From Actimicrobium antarcticum (lineage in GTDB: Bacteria > Pseudomonadota > Gammaproteobacteria > Burkholderiales > Burkholderiaceae_D): a DNA stretch of 64,000 bases. Made by a program: the position numbers and the translations under genes. The stretch covers positions 186,001 through 250,000 of the forward strand of contig NZ_BAAAZE010000005.1 in NCBI RefSeq assembly GCF_039536745.1, written 5' to 3'. Below the pieces are notes generated by a model, which saw only the letters and a list, made by a program, of their open reading frames with translations, did not search any database and was not told where the DNA came from. Positions 45,006-54,667 of this stretch are shown piece after piece. Within the stretch, counting starts at the first letter, position 1. Each line of letters starts with the position of its first letter.

Positions 45006-45290
45006 ATGAGCGAATTTCGTAAAGACCTGACCACCTGCGCATACTGTCCAAACACATGTCGTCCCAGTTATGCGGCGAACGCGTCACTACAAATCGAATC
45101 GCAGACGCCGTCGGCGTTGTCATTGATTACGCTTGCCGTCCTCAACAGGCAGCTGCCTCTCGACGCGGAAACACGGCAGGCACTGAGCCGGCGCGGGCCT
45201 CTTGAAGCAAGCGTTGGCCACTGCACCTACGGTTTGAACATGCCCGCGGTTATCGACGCGGCTCTAGTAACGTGGATTGACCATGACTGA
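45006..45290 (+). CDS. small Cys-rich protein, possible Fe-S half-domain
   Basis: 94 residues. The N terminus has a cysteine cluster, TCAYCPNTCRPSYA (C-x2-C-x3-C), and one more cysteine in VGHCTYGLN near residue 73. This resembles the start of GlcF/LldE-type Fe-S subunits, but the rest of such a subunit is absent. The gene sits 9 bases after the FAD oxidase and overlaps the kinase gene start, so it is translated with them. An electron-transfer or cofactor role for the FAD enzyme is inference. No precise family recognised. Confidence 0.65.
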   Translation: MSEFRKDLTTCAYCPNTCRPSYAANASLQIESQTPSALSLITLAVLNRQLPLDAETRQALSRRGPLEASVGHCTYGLNMPAVIDAALVTWIDHD

Positions 45291-46821
45291 TCACACGCAC
45301 ATGACAGAGGCAACGAAGACGTGGCTGATGGGTATCGATATCGGGGCCGGCAGTCTGAAGACGATGATTATCGATAGCAGCGGCAAGGTATGCGGTAGTG
45401 CTGCGGTCGATATCCCGACACACTCGCCCAAGCCGCGCTGGAGCGAACAGAATCCACAGGATTGGTGGCAGGCAGTATGCGAAACCGTACCACTCGCGAT
45501 CGCACAAGCCGGCATATCTGCAAGCGACATTGCCGCAATCTCGTTTAGTGCGGGCGCGCATACGCCCGTTCTGGAAGATGCGCAGGGCAATCTGGTGAGA
45601 CCGGCGATTCTATGGAATGACCAGCGCAGTGGCGAAGAGTCACGCGAGTTGCAGGAAAAACACGGTGAGCGCATTTTGTCGCTGGGAATGAATCGGCCGG
45701 CACCGACGTGGACCATGCCACAATTTCTCTGGCTGGTTCGCAATGAACCCGAAGCAGTCAAAAAGACTGCGCGTGTCTACATCGCTAAAGACTGGCTGCG
45801 CTCGCGCCTGACCGGCACGTGGGAAACCGATCGTACTGAAGCGGTGGGCACCCTGTTGTTCGATGTTGCAAACGACGCGTGGTCGCAAGAGCTGTGTGAT
45901 CTGGCGCAATGGGATGTCGGTACGCTGCCGCCGCTGGTCACACCTACCACCGTGGTCGGCAAGGTGACTGCCAAGGCCGCGCGGGAAAGCGGACTTGCCG
46001 AAGGAACTCCGGTGGTTTGCGGCACCTCGGATACCTCCATCGAAACCTTCGGTGCCGGCTCCGTGACTGCCGGCGACGGCACCATCAAACTGGCGACCGC
46101 AGGAACGGTCAGTGTGGTTAGCAAGAAACCGCACGTGCATCCGACGCTCATTAACTACCCTCTTGCGATACCAGGTCTTTGGTACGTCATTACTGGCACG
46201 AATAGCTGCGCATCTGCTCATCGCTGGTTCCGTGACCGGTTCCTGATGACAGCCGGCATGAGCGGAAGCGAGGCGTTCGCAGAAATGGATCGGCTTGCGG
46301 CCTCCATCGCCCCAGGCGCCGAAGGGCTGCTCTTTCATCCGTATTTACAAGGCGAGCGTGCGCCGTATTGGGACCCGATGCTGCGTGCTGATTTCGTCGG
46401 CATGACGTTCCGTCACGACAAAGCACACTTTTCGCGCGCGATCTACGAAGGCATCGCTTTTTCGTTGCGCGATGTGCTGGATCAGTTCCGTGCGCAGGAC
46501 ATGGATATCAAGACCGCGCGCATCATCGGTGGGGGATCCAAGAGCGCGACGTGGCGGCAGATCGTTGCAGACATCCTGAACGTCGAGATCCTCTTGCCTG
46601 AAACCACCGATGCATCCTTCGGCGCGGCCTTGCTCGCCGGTGTCGGCATTGGCGTCTTTTCAGATGAAATGTCCGCTGCCAAGAGTTGCGCGCGTATCGT
46701 CGGTCGATCGGTGCCAAACCCGACAGCGGTGGAATTCTACGACAAGCTATTTCGGATTTACAAGGACGCGCAGGCCGGTCTTGTGCAGGTCAATCACGCG
46801 CTATCGCGCATGGTGGGATAA
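45283..46821 (+). CDS. FGGY-family carbohydrate kinase (xylulokinase-like)
   Basis: 512 residues from the ATG at 45283, which overlaps the previous stop; a second ATG at 45301 is possible. FGGY features: GIDIGAGSLKTMIIDSSGKV (phosphate 1 loop), RPAILWNDQRSGEE, the mid motif YLQGERAPYWDPMLRADFVG, and the C-terminal signature ARIIGGGSKSATWRQIVADILNVEI. It phosphorylates a ketose or polyol using ATP. Closest in style to xylulokinases, but substrate specificity in FGGY cannot be read from motifs alone. Confidence 0.85.
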   Translation: MTDHTHMTEATKTWLMGIDIGAGSLKTMIIDSSGKVCGSAAVDIPTHSPKPRWSEQNPQDWWQAVCETVPLAIAQAGISASDIAAISFSAGAHTPVLEDAQGNLVRPAILWNDQRSGEESRELQEKHGERILSLGMNRPAPTWTMPQFLWLVRNEPEAVKKTARVYIAKDWLRSRLTGTWETDRTEAVGTLLFDVANDAWSQELCDLAQWDVGTLPPLVTPTTVVGKVTAKAARESGLAEGTPVVCGTSDTSIETFGAGSVTAGDGTIKLATAGTVSVVSKKPHVHPTLINYPLAIPGLWYVITGTNSCASAHRWFRDRFLMTAGMSGSEAFAEMDRLAASIAPGAEGLLFHPYLQGERAPYWDPMLRADFVGMTFRHDKAHFSRAIYEGIAFSLRDVLDQFRAQDMDIKTARIIGGGSKSATWRQIVADILNVEILLPETTDASFGAALLAGVGIGVFSDEMSAAKSCARIVGRSVPNPTAVEFYDKLFRIYKDAQAGLVQVNHALSRMVG

Positions 46822-46826
46822 ACGAG

Positions 46827-47939
46827 ATGACGAAAATTGTTTTGGCACAAGTTAGCAAACGTTATGGCGCTCAGGCCGTCGTTGACAATTTCGATCTGGA
46901 GATGGCGGATGGCGAGTTCATTGTTCTGGTGGGACCATCCGGCTGCGGAAAATCGACGACGCTGCGCATGATCGCCGGCCTGGAGGACGTCAGCGGCGGC
47001 ACGATCCATATAGGCGGCAGGGACGTAACAAACTTGCAGCCGAGCGAACGCAACATCGCGATGGTCTTCCAAAACTATGCCTTGTATCCGCATAAATCGG
47101 TGTACGAAAATCTGGCTTTCGGCCTGCGTATGAGGAAGGTGCCTGCCGCTGAAATCGAAAAGAGGGTGCGCTGGGCAGCGGAGATGTTAAGTATCGAAAG
47201 CCTGCTCACCAGAAAGCCTCGTCAGTTATCGGGTGGACAGATGCAGCGCGTCTCGCTTGGACGGGCGCTGGTACGGTCGCCAGAAGCATTTTTACTCGAT
47301 GAACCGCTGTCGAACCTGGATGCCAAACTCAGAATCAGGATGCGTGAAGAAATAGCGCAACTGCATAAACGGGTCGGCACCAATATGATTTATGTCACGC
47401 ATGATCAGGTCGAGGCCATGACACTGGGCGACCGCATCGTCATCATGAATCAGGGCCGTATTCAACAGGTGGGAAAACCTCTGGAAGTCTATGACAATCC
47501 TGCAAACCTGTTTGTCGCGGGGTTTATCGGGGCGCCCGAAATGAACCTGATAGAAGGAACATTGAGCGAGGTACAGGGCCAGGTCATCTTTCAGGGGGCG
47601 GGAATGTCGACCCCGGTTTCTGCAGACAGATCGCATGCCGCCAAGCCAGGTGCGCAGGTGATGCTGGGCGTACGACCTGAGCACGCCACGATGACGAGCG
47701 ATAGTGGCATCGGGATCGCCGCGACGGTATTGATGGTCGAGCAACTGGGACCGCACACGCTGACGATACTCGCACTCGATAGCGACACGACACCCAACTC
47801 TGCCACACCCCCTCGCTTTCGCGTACTTACGGCACGACGTGATGACCTGCGCGCGGGAGAGCGTTTCCGTTTGCATCTGGAACCGTCAAAGATGCATTTG
47901 TTCGACGCAGTAACAGGTGTCAATTTAGCGCTGCAGTAA
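46827..47939 (+). CDS. ABC transporter ATP-binding protein (MalK/UgpC type)
   Basis: 370 residues from the ATG at 46827, 5 bases after the kinase stop. Walker A GPSGCGKSTT, Q-loop VFQNYALYPHKSVYENLAFGLRMR, signature LSGGQMQRVSLGRALVR, Walker B AFLLDEPLSNLDA, and switch His in YVTHDQVEAMTL. The C-terminal 130 residues form the TOBE/regulatory domain of CUT1 sugar importers (GVRPEH). It powers uptake of the operon substrate together with the two permeases. Confidence 0.93.
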   Translation: MTKIVLAQVSKRYGAQAVVDNFDLEMADGEFIVLVGPSGCGKSTTLRMIAGLEDVSGGTIHIGGRDVTNLQPSERNIAMVFQNYALYPHKSVYENLAFGLRMRKVPAAEIEKRVRWAAEMLSIESLLTRKPRQLSGGQMQRVSLGRALVRSPEAFLLDEPLSNLDAKLRIRMREEIAQLHKRVGTNMIYVTHDQVEAMTLGDRIVIMNQGRIQQVGKPLEVYDNPANLFVAGFIGAPEMNLIEGTLSEVQGQVIFQGAGMSTPVSADRSHAAKPGAQVMLGVRPEHATMTSDSGIGIAATVLMVEQLGPHTLTILALDSDTTPNSATPPRFRVLTARRDDLRAGERFRLHLEPSKMHLFDAVTGVNLALQ

Positions 47940-47988
47940 TCGCGGTGGAAATGTAGTCCTGATAAATCAAAAACTCGAGGAGACTGAC

Positions 47989-49338
47989 ATGAAACAGAAC
48001 GACGAGAATGATATTTTGGCGCAGGAAGCTCACCTCGCACAGTTGCCATTGCCTGTCGGCAGGCGCGACGTGCTGAAGTCTGTCGCAGCAGGAATTGCAT
48101 TGATGGGCATCGGCGTGCCGCCGGTCCTGGCGCAGCAGAAGACGTTGCGTTTCCTGAACGCCGAGCCAGGTCGCGATTCGGTACGTGCGCTGCGCGTCGC
48201 CGCAGCAGAATACGAAAAAAAATTCGGGATCAAGGTCGTGATCGACACCGTGCCCCCTGACGATGCGTACAACAAGATACAAACGGCGATTGCAGCCGGA
48301 GCGTCCTATGACATTGGGACTCTGGCATTTGCCGGTCATGTATTGCTGCTGGCGGAAGCCGGCAAGCTGGTTCCCCTGACCAAACTGGTCAACAGACATA
48401 AGTGGGGCCCTAACATCCTCTTCCCCATTAAAGGAGAAACCTACTGGTATCCGTACGACTATAACTTCTGCTGGATGTATTACAGGAAGGACCTTTACCA
48501 GCAAAAAGGGTTGAAAGTCCCGACCACTTGGGACCAGATGGCGGATAACTGCAAAGCGCTGACCGAGGGTGGGAAGTTCGGTGTCGGACACCCCGTCGGT
48601 TCAAATGCAGCAACGCAATGGATGTCCATCGGTTATATGTGGGCTGACGGTGTGCGCATGCTAGACAAGAACTTCAAGCTGATTATCGATAACGCGGAAA
48701 TGAAGCCGAAGGTGATTCGTTATCTCGACTTCATGAAAAGGCTATCACCAAGTATGCCTTCGGGAATGACGCAGGCCTTGTTCGGTACCGTTCTCGGTCA
48801 GTATTCAGGCGGGCAGATTGCCCATGCGCCTTATGCGGGACGCTTGATGGAAGTGATCGAAGACAAAGCGCCTGACCTGGTCGCTAAGACCGGTTTCTTC
48901 ATGTATCCCGACAGCGCCGGAAAAGCGTCGGCAGTCAATCATGGCTATGACGGCTGGATCTTGCTGAACACGCCGATGCGGGATGAATCGCTCAAATTCA
49001 TGGAATGGTTCATCGACAACCACTACATTAACTTCCTGCATTCGGCGCCACTGCATTTCCAGCCACCGCGTCTGGACGTGTACGACGACATTCGCTGGCG
49101 CGCGCACCCACTGATCGAAAAACACGCAGATCTGGTCGAATTCATGAAGAGCATCCTGACGCGCAAGGACGTGATCATTCGGTCCATTGACACGGAAGGG
49201 CCGATCATCGATCTGCGGCCGCCAAAGATGTTTGAAACTTTCGCTATCTGTGAAGCCATCCAGAACGTCTTGTACAAGGACATGCCTTCGGCTGAGGCAG
49301 TTGACATCATGTCGGCAAAATATCGGACGGTTCTCTAA
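47989..49338 (+). CDS. sugar/polyol ABC transporter substrate-binding protein
   Basis: 449 residues. A long N-terminal region ends in a twin-arginine-type signal: VGRRDVLKSVAAGIALMGIGVPPVLAQQ (about 23-50), suggesting Tat export, which is unusual for CUT1 binding proteins. The mature part has the family 1 extracellular binding-protein pattern (DDAYNKIQTAIAAGASYDIGTLAFAGHVLLLAEAGKLVPL; YYRKDLYQQKGLKVPTTWDQM). It binds the substrate in the periplasm and delivers it to the MalF/MalG-like permeases that follow. Confidence 0.88.
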   Translation: MKQNDENDILAQEAHLAQLPLPVGRRDVLKSVAAGIALMGIGVPPVLAQQKTLRFLNAEPGRDSVRALRVAAAEYEKKFGIKVVIDTVPPDDAYNKIQTAIAAGASYDIGTLAFAGHVLLLAEAGKLVPLTKLVNRHKWGPNILFPIKGETYWYPYDYNFCWMYYRKDLYQQKGLKVPTTWDQMADNCKALTEGGKFGVGHPVGSNAATQWMSIGYMWADGVRMLDKNFKLIIDNAEMKPKVIRYLDFMKRLSPSMPSGMTQALFGTVLGQYSGGQIAHAPYAGRLMEVIEDKAPDLVAKTGFFMYPDSAGKASAVNHGYDGWILLNTPMRDESLKFMEWFIDNHYINFLHSAPLHFQPPRLDVYDDIRWRAHPLIEKHADLVEFMKSILTRKDVIIRSIDTEGPIIDLRPPKMFETFAICEAIQNVLYKDMPSAEAVDIMSAKYRTVL

Positions 49339-49426
49339 AAAAGGCCGACTGATGCACATGCTCCGCCTGGTCGGTAACGTCCAGGCGGAAAATACATGAA
49401 ACCAATTTTCGGGGCCACCGAGGACC

Positions 49427-50314
49427 ATGCTAACTTTTCGAACTACAAGCGATAAGCTTTTGCTCGCCGCATTTATTGCCAGCGTCGCCATTACCCTAAT
49501 ACTGATTTTGTTCCCGGTCCTGCATGCGATCCAACTCAGTTTTTATCGGTCGGAGTCATTCGTCACGGATCGTACGTGGGTTGGCTTCGGCAACTACTGG
49601 CGCGTCTTGCATGAACCGACATTTTGGCGCGCCTTCGGAATCGGGATCAATTTTGGTGTCATCACGATTGTGTTGCAGGTCGTGCTCGGAATTGCCTGTG
49701 CTTTGCTGCTTGATCAGCCATTTTTTGGTCGTCCTGTCATCCGCGGTCTTGCCATCCTTCCCTATCTGTTGCCCACGGTTGTCGTCGCAGTAGCATTTCA
49801 ATGGCTTCTGGACGGCAGTCTTGGCTTGTTTACTATCTGGTCCGAGCAACTGGGATTCGGCCGTCCGGCATGGTACGAAAACTCGACAATGGCGATGATG
49901 ATCGTCGTCGTCGCCAGTGTGTGGACCTGGACGCCGTTCGTTACCATCTCGTTTCTTGCTGCATTGCAGACCATACCAAAGTCGCTCTATGAGGCAGCGC
50001 GCGTCGACGGTGCCGGACCATGGAATCGGTTTTGGCACGTGACCATTCCAATGCTGATACCGATGCTGATGGTGATTGTTCTGTTGCGCAGTATCTGGAT
50101 GTTCAACAAATTCGACATCATCTGGCTCATGACCAAAGGTGGCCCGTTGTCAGCTACCGAGCATCTGCCAGTACTGGCCTATCGGCGAGCTTTTCTGCAA
50201 TACGACGTGGGCGGTGGTGCGGCCATTGCCACGTTGTCGTTCGCGGTGCTTTCGGTGCTGATTCTCGTGTACTTCTATTTCTATCCGCTGGACGGAAAGG
50301 ACGACAACAAATGA
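49427..50314 (+). CDS. sugar ABC transporter permease (MalF-like)
   Basis: 295 residues with six predicted membrane helices. The EAA loop that docks the ATPase is YEAARVDGAGPWNRFWHVTIPML (about 189-211). It lies 88 bases after the binding-protein gene and overlaps the next permease by 4 bases. It forms a heterodimeric channel with the product of the following gene. Confidence 0.92.
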   Translation: MLTFRTTSDKLLLAAFIASVAITLILILFPVLHAIQLSFYRSESFVTDRTWVGFGNYWRVLHEPTFWRAFGIGINFGVITIVLQVVLGIACALLLDQPFFGRPVIRGLAILPYLLPTVVVAVAFQWLLDGSLGLFTIWSEQLGFGRPAWYENSTMAMMIVVVASVWTWTPFVTISFLAALQTIPKSLYEAARVDGAGPWNRFWHVTIPMLIPMLMVIVLLRSIWMFNKFDIIWLMTKGGPLSATEHLPVLAYRRAFLQYDVGGGAAIATLSFAVLSVLILVYFYFYPLDGKDDNK

Positions 50315-51147
50315 AAGGACGCTCTCTTCCCTTGCGTGCAATGACGTTGGTTGCAGCGGCGATTCTGGGACTCTGGTCATTTTTCCCGATCTACTGGATG
50401 GTCGTGTCCAGCCTTCGTCCGGAACGTGATCTGTTTCAATCGCCAACATTGATTCCCAAATCGATAGACTGGAAATTTACCTCTTATCGCAATTTGCTCG
50501 AGTTAACTGATTATCCGGTGCAGTTCGCAAACAGCGTGCAGGTAGCGCTGAGCGTGGTGGTGATCACGCTGTTGATTTCGGTTGTTATTGCCTACGTTGT
50601 CACCCGTTATCGCGTGCCCGGAAAATCCATCATCATTGGCAGCATGCTGTATGCCTACATGTTTCCTCCACTGTTGCTGGCGATTCCTTTGCTGTCGATT
50701 TTTGCCCAACTCGGCATGGCAGACCATCTGATATCGGTTGTGCTGGCACATTGCACGTTGAGTATCCCGCTGGGGGTCTGGATGCTATGGGGTTTTTTCA
50801 AGGCAATGCCCTTTGACCTGGAGGAGGCCGCCATGGTGGACGGTTGTTCGCGGGCGGGTGCGTTTTTCCGGATGGTTCTGCCGCTTTCCATGCCCGGCAT
50901 TATCACGGTCGCAATTTTTTCCTTCCTGCTGTCGTGGACCGATTATGTATTTTCCTTCGTGCTGGTCAACAGTGATGCCAATAAAACGCTTCCAGTTGGT
51001 TTGGCTTCGATCCTGGGTACGTTCGATGCGCGTTGGGGTGAACTGATGGCCGGAGCAACGCTGATCGCGCTACCGCTGTTCATCATGTTCATGTTCTTAA
51101 GCCGATACTTTATCAAAGGCCTGGCGGCCGGCGCATTGAAAGGATAA
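50311..51147 (+). CDS. sugar ABC transporter permease (MalG-like)
   Basis: 278 residues from the ATG at 50311, overlapping the previous stop (ATGA). Six helices, with the EAA motif EEAAMVDGCSRAGAFFRMVLPLSMPG (about 172-197) and the MalG-like start FFPIYWMVVSSLRPERDLFQSP. The stop is directly followed by the SDR start codon. Confidence 0.92.
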   Translation: MKGRSLPLRAMTLVAAAILGLWSFFPIYWMVVSSLRPERDLFQSPTLIPKSIDWKFTSYRNLLELTDYPVQFANSVQVALSVVVITLLISVVIAYVVTRYRVPGKSIIIGSMLYAYMFPPLLLAIPLLSIFAQLGMADHLISVVLAHCTLSIPLGVWMLWGFFKAMPFDLEEAAMVDGCSRAGAFFRMVLPLSMPGIITVAIFSFLLSWTDYVFSFVLVNSDANKTLPVGLASILGTFDARWGELMAGATLIALPLFIMFMFLSRYFIKGLAAGALKG

Positions 51148-51921
51148 ATGATGAATCTAGGTCTCGCAGGGAAGGTCGCTTTAATTACCGGCGCAGGGCG
51201 GGGCATCGGTTATGCCGATGCTCAAGCGCTCGGTGCTGAAGGCGCTACGATTGTCATTAATGAGATGGACGGCGAAGTTGCCGAGCAAGCCGTCGCCCAT
51301 CTGAAAAAAACCGGGGTCAATGCGTTCTTCTATCTGGGAGACGCCGCAGACGAGACGGTCGCAAAACGGACGGTCGATGAGGTGGCAGGGCGTTTCGGCC
51401 GCATCGATATCATGATCAATAATGCGGGCATTGGCGTCAAGCCTGCCTATCAGGTCGAAGAGATGCCCGCCGATGCCTGGGACAAAATGATCCACGTCCA
51501 CATGAAGAGCACGTTTCTCTGGTCGCGCGAGGTAATCCGCCATATGAAGGCAGGAAAATTTGGCCGAATCATCAATACCTCCTCCATGAATTTCACCGGC
51601 GGCGGGAGACCCGGCGTTGCCCACTACTCTGCAGCAAAGGCAGGCATCGTTGGTTTCACGCAGACATTGGCCAAGGAGGTCGGGCCGTTCGGAATTACTG
51701 CGAATGCGATCGCGCCGGGCTACGTCGAGACCGACCTGATCGCCCAGTTTTCAGATGAAATGCGCGAGCGGATCTGCAACCAAAATCCGGTCAGGCGTAC
51801 CTGCATGCCGTCAGAAGTCGCCGCATTGGTAACGTTCCTGTGTTCGACCCAGGCCGCTTTTATCAATGGCGAGCACGTTTGCATGGATGGCGGCAGACGC
51901 GATTTTTATTGGGGCAATTGA
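51148..51921 (+). CDS. short-chain dehydrogenase/reductase
   Basis: 257 residues. Classical SDR: cofactor loop TGAGRGIG (14-21), NNAG (about 91-94), catalytic Ser in NTSSMNFTG and Tyr/Lys in HYSAAKAG (about 155-159), plus the PG motif AIAPGYVETDL. NAD(P)H-dependent oxidation of an alcohol or sugar is expected. It begins immediately after the permease stop and lies 11 bases before the GldA-like gene, so it is part of the catabolic operon. Confidence 0.9.
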   Translation: MMNLGLAGKVALITGAGRGIGYADAQALGAEGATIVINEMDGEVAEQAVAHLKKTGVNAFFYLGDAADETVAKRTVDEVAGRFGRIDIMINNAGIGVKPAYQVEEMPADAWDKMIHVHMKSTFLWSREVIRHMKAGKFGRIINTSSMNFTGGGRPGVAHYSAAKAGIVGFTQTLAKEVGPFGITANAIAPGYVETDLIAQFSDEMRERICNQNPVRRTCMPSEVAALVTFLCSTQAAFINGEHVCMDGGRRDFYWGN

Positions 51922-51932
51922 AAGGCTAAAAA

Positions 51933-53042
51933 ATGACGGTTAAAACAATCGGTTTTCCCGGACGATACCTGCAGGGGCCCGGCGCGATACAAGAGCTTGG
52001 AAGTTTGTTGAAAGAACTTGACAGCCGCTTCCCTGTGGTCGTGGCGGACGACGTCGTACGGCATGCGGCGGGCAAGGTGATGGACGAAGCGCTGGCTACT
52101 GCAGGCATCATTGCCAGACAATTGCGCTTTTCCGGCGAATGCACGGCAGGGGAAATCGGCAAACTCGTGGAGGCAGCCGGCAGCAGTCACGTCGACATGG
52201 TCATTGGTTTCGGCGGTGGTAAAACAATCGATACCGCCAAGGGAGTCGCCAAGGCATTGGGCTGTCGGCTCATCATCGTTCCATCCATCGCATCGAACGA
52301 TTCGCCGACCAGCCGATTGATCGTTCTTTATGATGACCAGCATGGGGTAGCGGGTGTCGAAAAGATGGCACGCAATCCGGATGTAGTTCTGGTCGATACA
52401 GCGATTATTGCGCGTGCACCGGTACGATTTTTCATCGCCGGGCTGGGCGATGCCCTCAGCAAGAAATTCGAGGCAGCACAATGCCATCTGGCCGGTGGAA
52501 AGAATTTTTTCGGTACCGAATCACTGGCGACGGCACGTTTGCTGGCGGATCATTGTTACGAAACCATTCTCGAGTTTGGCCTGGACGCGGTTGCCCAGGT
52601 ACGCGCCCACTCTGCACCCAACGACGCGGTGGAGCGCTGTATCGAGGCATCCGTCTTGCTGAGTGGGCTGGGTTTCGAAAGTGGCGGACTATCGCTTTCG
52701 CATGCATTGACGCGAGGGTTTACGGCACATCCGGAATTGAGCAAGTTTTTGCATGGAGAACTTGTCGGTTTCGGCACGATCGTTCAGCTCATTGCCGAAA
52801 ACAGGCCCGTTGCCGAGATACAGAAACATACGAAATTTTGTCAGGCCCTGGGTTTGCCGGTCAGCTTTGCCGAGATGAACGTACAAAACATCAGCGATGC
52901 TGCATTGATTGATATTGCCGAAAAGACGCACGCTGCGCCGTACATCGGCAACTTGCATCCAGCCGCCGACGTTGATCGAATCGTTGACTGCCTGCAGCGG
53001 GCGGACTTGTTGGGTAACAGCTTGGTTCAGCGTCAGGACTGA
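51933..53042 (+). CDS. glycerol dehydrogenase-like iron/zinc alcohol dehydrogenase (GldA family)
   Basis: 369 residues. NAD-binding GFGGGKTIDTAKGVA (about 92-106). The metal ligands match GldA positions: Asp173 (GLGDALSKKF), His257 (LSHALTRGF) and His274 (FLHGELVGFG). GldA enzymes oxidise glycerol and related vicinal diols with NAD. Last gene of the operon; it ends 14 bases before the convergent regulator gene. The real substrate may be another polyol. Confidence 0.88.
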   Translation: MTVKTIGFPGRYLQGPGAIQELGSLLKELDSRFPVVVADDVVRHAAGKVMDEALATAGIIARQLRFSGECTAGEIGKLVEAAGSSHVDMVIGFGGGKTIDTAKGVAKALGCRLIIVPSIASNDSPTSRLIVLYDDQHGVAGVEKMARNPDVVLVDTAIIARAPVRFFIAGLGDALSKKFEAAQCHLAGGKNFFGTESLATARLLADHCYETILEFGLDAVAQVRAHSAPNDAVERCIEASVLLSGLGFESGGLSLSHALTRGFTAHPELSKFLHGELVGFGTIVQLIAENRPVAEIQKHTKFCQALGLPVSFAEMNVQNISDAALIDIAEKTHAAPYIGNLHPAADVDRIVDCLQRADLLGNSLVQRQD

Positions 53043-53056
53043 GTTTCGAGGGACGG

Positions 53057-54124
53057 TTACCGGCGGTGCGGTGCTTTGGACGTAGAGCCTCGCAACACCA
53101 GCTGGAGAGGTTGCATCATGCAGTTGATTTTTGTTTGCCGTCCTTCGATCAGATCAATCAGGCCCATTGCGCCATCGAAGCCCATTTTTTCAACGGGCAT
53201 CTGCACGGTCGTGAGCGGGGGGAAAATGGCCTCTGCAATTGGTCCGTCATGAACGGTCACTACCGACAAGTCTTCTGGTACACGTATGCCGTATTGCTGT
53301 ATCGCCATGACCGCGCCGACCGCGGCAGAGAGGGTGATCGGAAAGACAGCTGACGGCAGCTCCTTTGCCTGCTGAAGCACAGCGCGCATTGCATCTGCTC
53401 CTCCCTTGATGGTATAGCCGGACACGGCTACCAAGCTCGGGTCGAAAGGGATATTGACTTCTTCCAGTGCATCACGATATCCGGCAAAGCGTCCGATGCC
53501 GGTGGAGGGATTGAGCTGGCCGGATAGATGGGCAATCCGTGTATGGCCAAGACTGATCAAATGTTGAACTGCAATTTTTGCTGCTTGGTTACTGTCAAAA
53601 TAAATCGAATTGTCTACGCCTTGGCCGGTGCGGTTCAACAGAACGAATGGCACCCCAGCTTTTTTCGCCGCGTGCAAAACGACGCTGTTGTCGTCCAATG
53701 TCGTAATGAGAAGTCCGTCGACGCGATTAGTGCTGGCCAGACGTTCATAGGCATCGTCATCCGAAGATCCTTCTCCGATGTGTGCGATCAGTAGTGAATA
53801 GCCTCGCTCCCGAGCGCCTCGCTCTGCCCCCATGATTATCTGGGAAAACACCGGATTATCAAGTTGAGGAACCGCGATACCTATCGAAAACGTCTTTGCC
53901 GCTCGCAGACTTCGGGCAGTGATGTTGGCGCGATAATTGAGTTTTTTTGCGGTGTCCAGAATGCGCGTGCGCGTTTCTTCCCCGACACGCTGTTTCTGAT
54001 CCCCTCTCAGGACACGGGACGCTGTTGAAACGTCAACACCAGCCTGCGAGGCAACATCGTTCAGGGTCGCGCGTGCGGTTAGTGCAGGGAACAACGAACC
54101 AGTGTCCAGTGATTTTTTTTGCAT
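53057..54124 (-). CDS. LacI-family transcriptional regulator
   Basis: 355 residues. N-terminal HTH ATLNDVASQAGVDVSTASRVLRGD (about 18-41) with the hinge helix region TARSLRAAKTFSIGI, then a periplasmic-binding-protein-like ligand domain (VDGLLITTLDD; LGHTRIAHLSGQLN; FPPLTTVQMPVEKMG). It likely represses the convergent catabolic operon through the palindrome at 43462-43481. The inducer is expected to be the operon substrate or its phosphate. Confidence 0.9.
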   Translation of the reverse strand: MQKKSLDTGSLFPALTARATLNDVASQAGVDVSTASRVLRGDQKQRVGEETRTRILDTAKKLNYRANITARSLRAAKTFSIGIAVPQLDNPVFSQIIMGAERGARERGYSLLIAHIGEGSSDDDAYERLASTNRVDGLLITTLDDNSVVLHAAKKAGVPFVLLNRTGQGVDNSIYFDSNQAAKIAVQHLISLGHTRIAHLSGQLNPSTGIGRFAGYRDALEEVNIPFDPSLVAVSGYTIKGGADAMRAVLQQAKELPSAVFPITLSAAVGAVMAIQQYGIRVPEDLSVVTVHDGPIAEAIFPPLTTVQMPVEKMGFDGAMGLIDLIEGRQTKINCMMQPLQLVLRGSTSKAPHRR

Positions 54125-54667
54125 GGCGTTTTGTTTGTACCGTTTTCCACAGGAAGCGGATCATTACCACTTCAAATTAGCCTCGAGAAACTACCGGATT
54201 TTGCGTGTTACACGATTAGCAATACGCGCATTGTCTTCTCCCTCGGTAGGGCAAGGTGAAAGAAGATTGCCAAGGTCACTTCTTTTTTAGGGGATGCTCA
54301 ACAGCATCGAACGACATATTCTGGGAATTGCGCAATTTTACGCATCTTTTAGCCTAAATATTGCCTTAAAAGGGCGCGAATGCTGAAAGTGATTGATGAG
54401 ATGGCAGTTACGTCGAAACACAGTCATGGATAAAAAAGCACCTTGCCCGGCACGAACCCAACTTTATAACAACTCCGTCGCGTCTCAATTCCATGTCATA
54501 GAACTTGTGCCGCTTGTAACGGCGGGGCCTGTCGTCGCACCTTAGCCCCTCGCTCATGCGTAGCGTTGATAGCCAGATCGGCTTGACCGAGCGTATCAAT
54601 GCCGCACTTGCCGATACCCGGCGCGCACGCTATTGAACCGGACCGGCATTCGTTAAGGCTGGTTGGG
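54125..54667. other. non-coding region upstream of the lacI-type gene
   Basis: About 540 bases. The left part contains the regulator's promoter. The right part (54,420-54,667) looks like mobile-element debris adjoining the IS3 relic. No intact gene seen. Confidence 0.45.
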
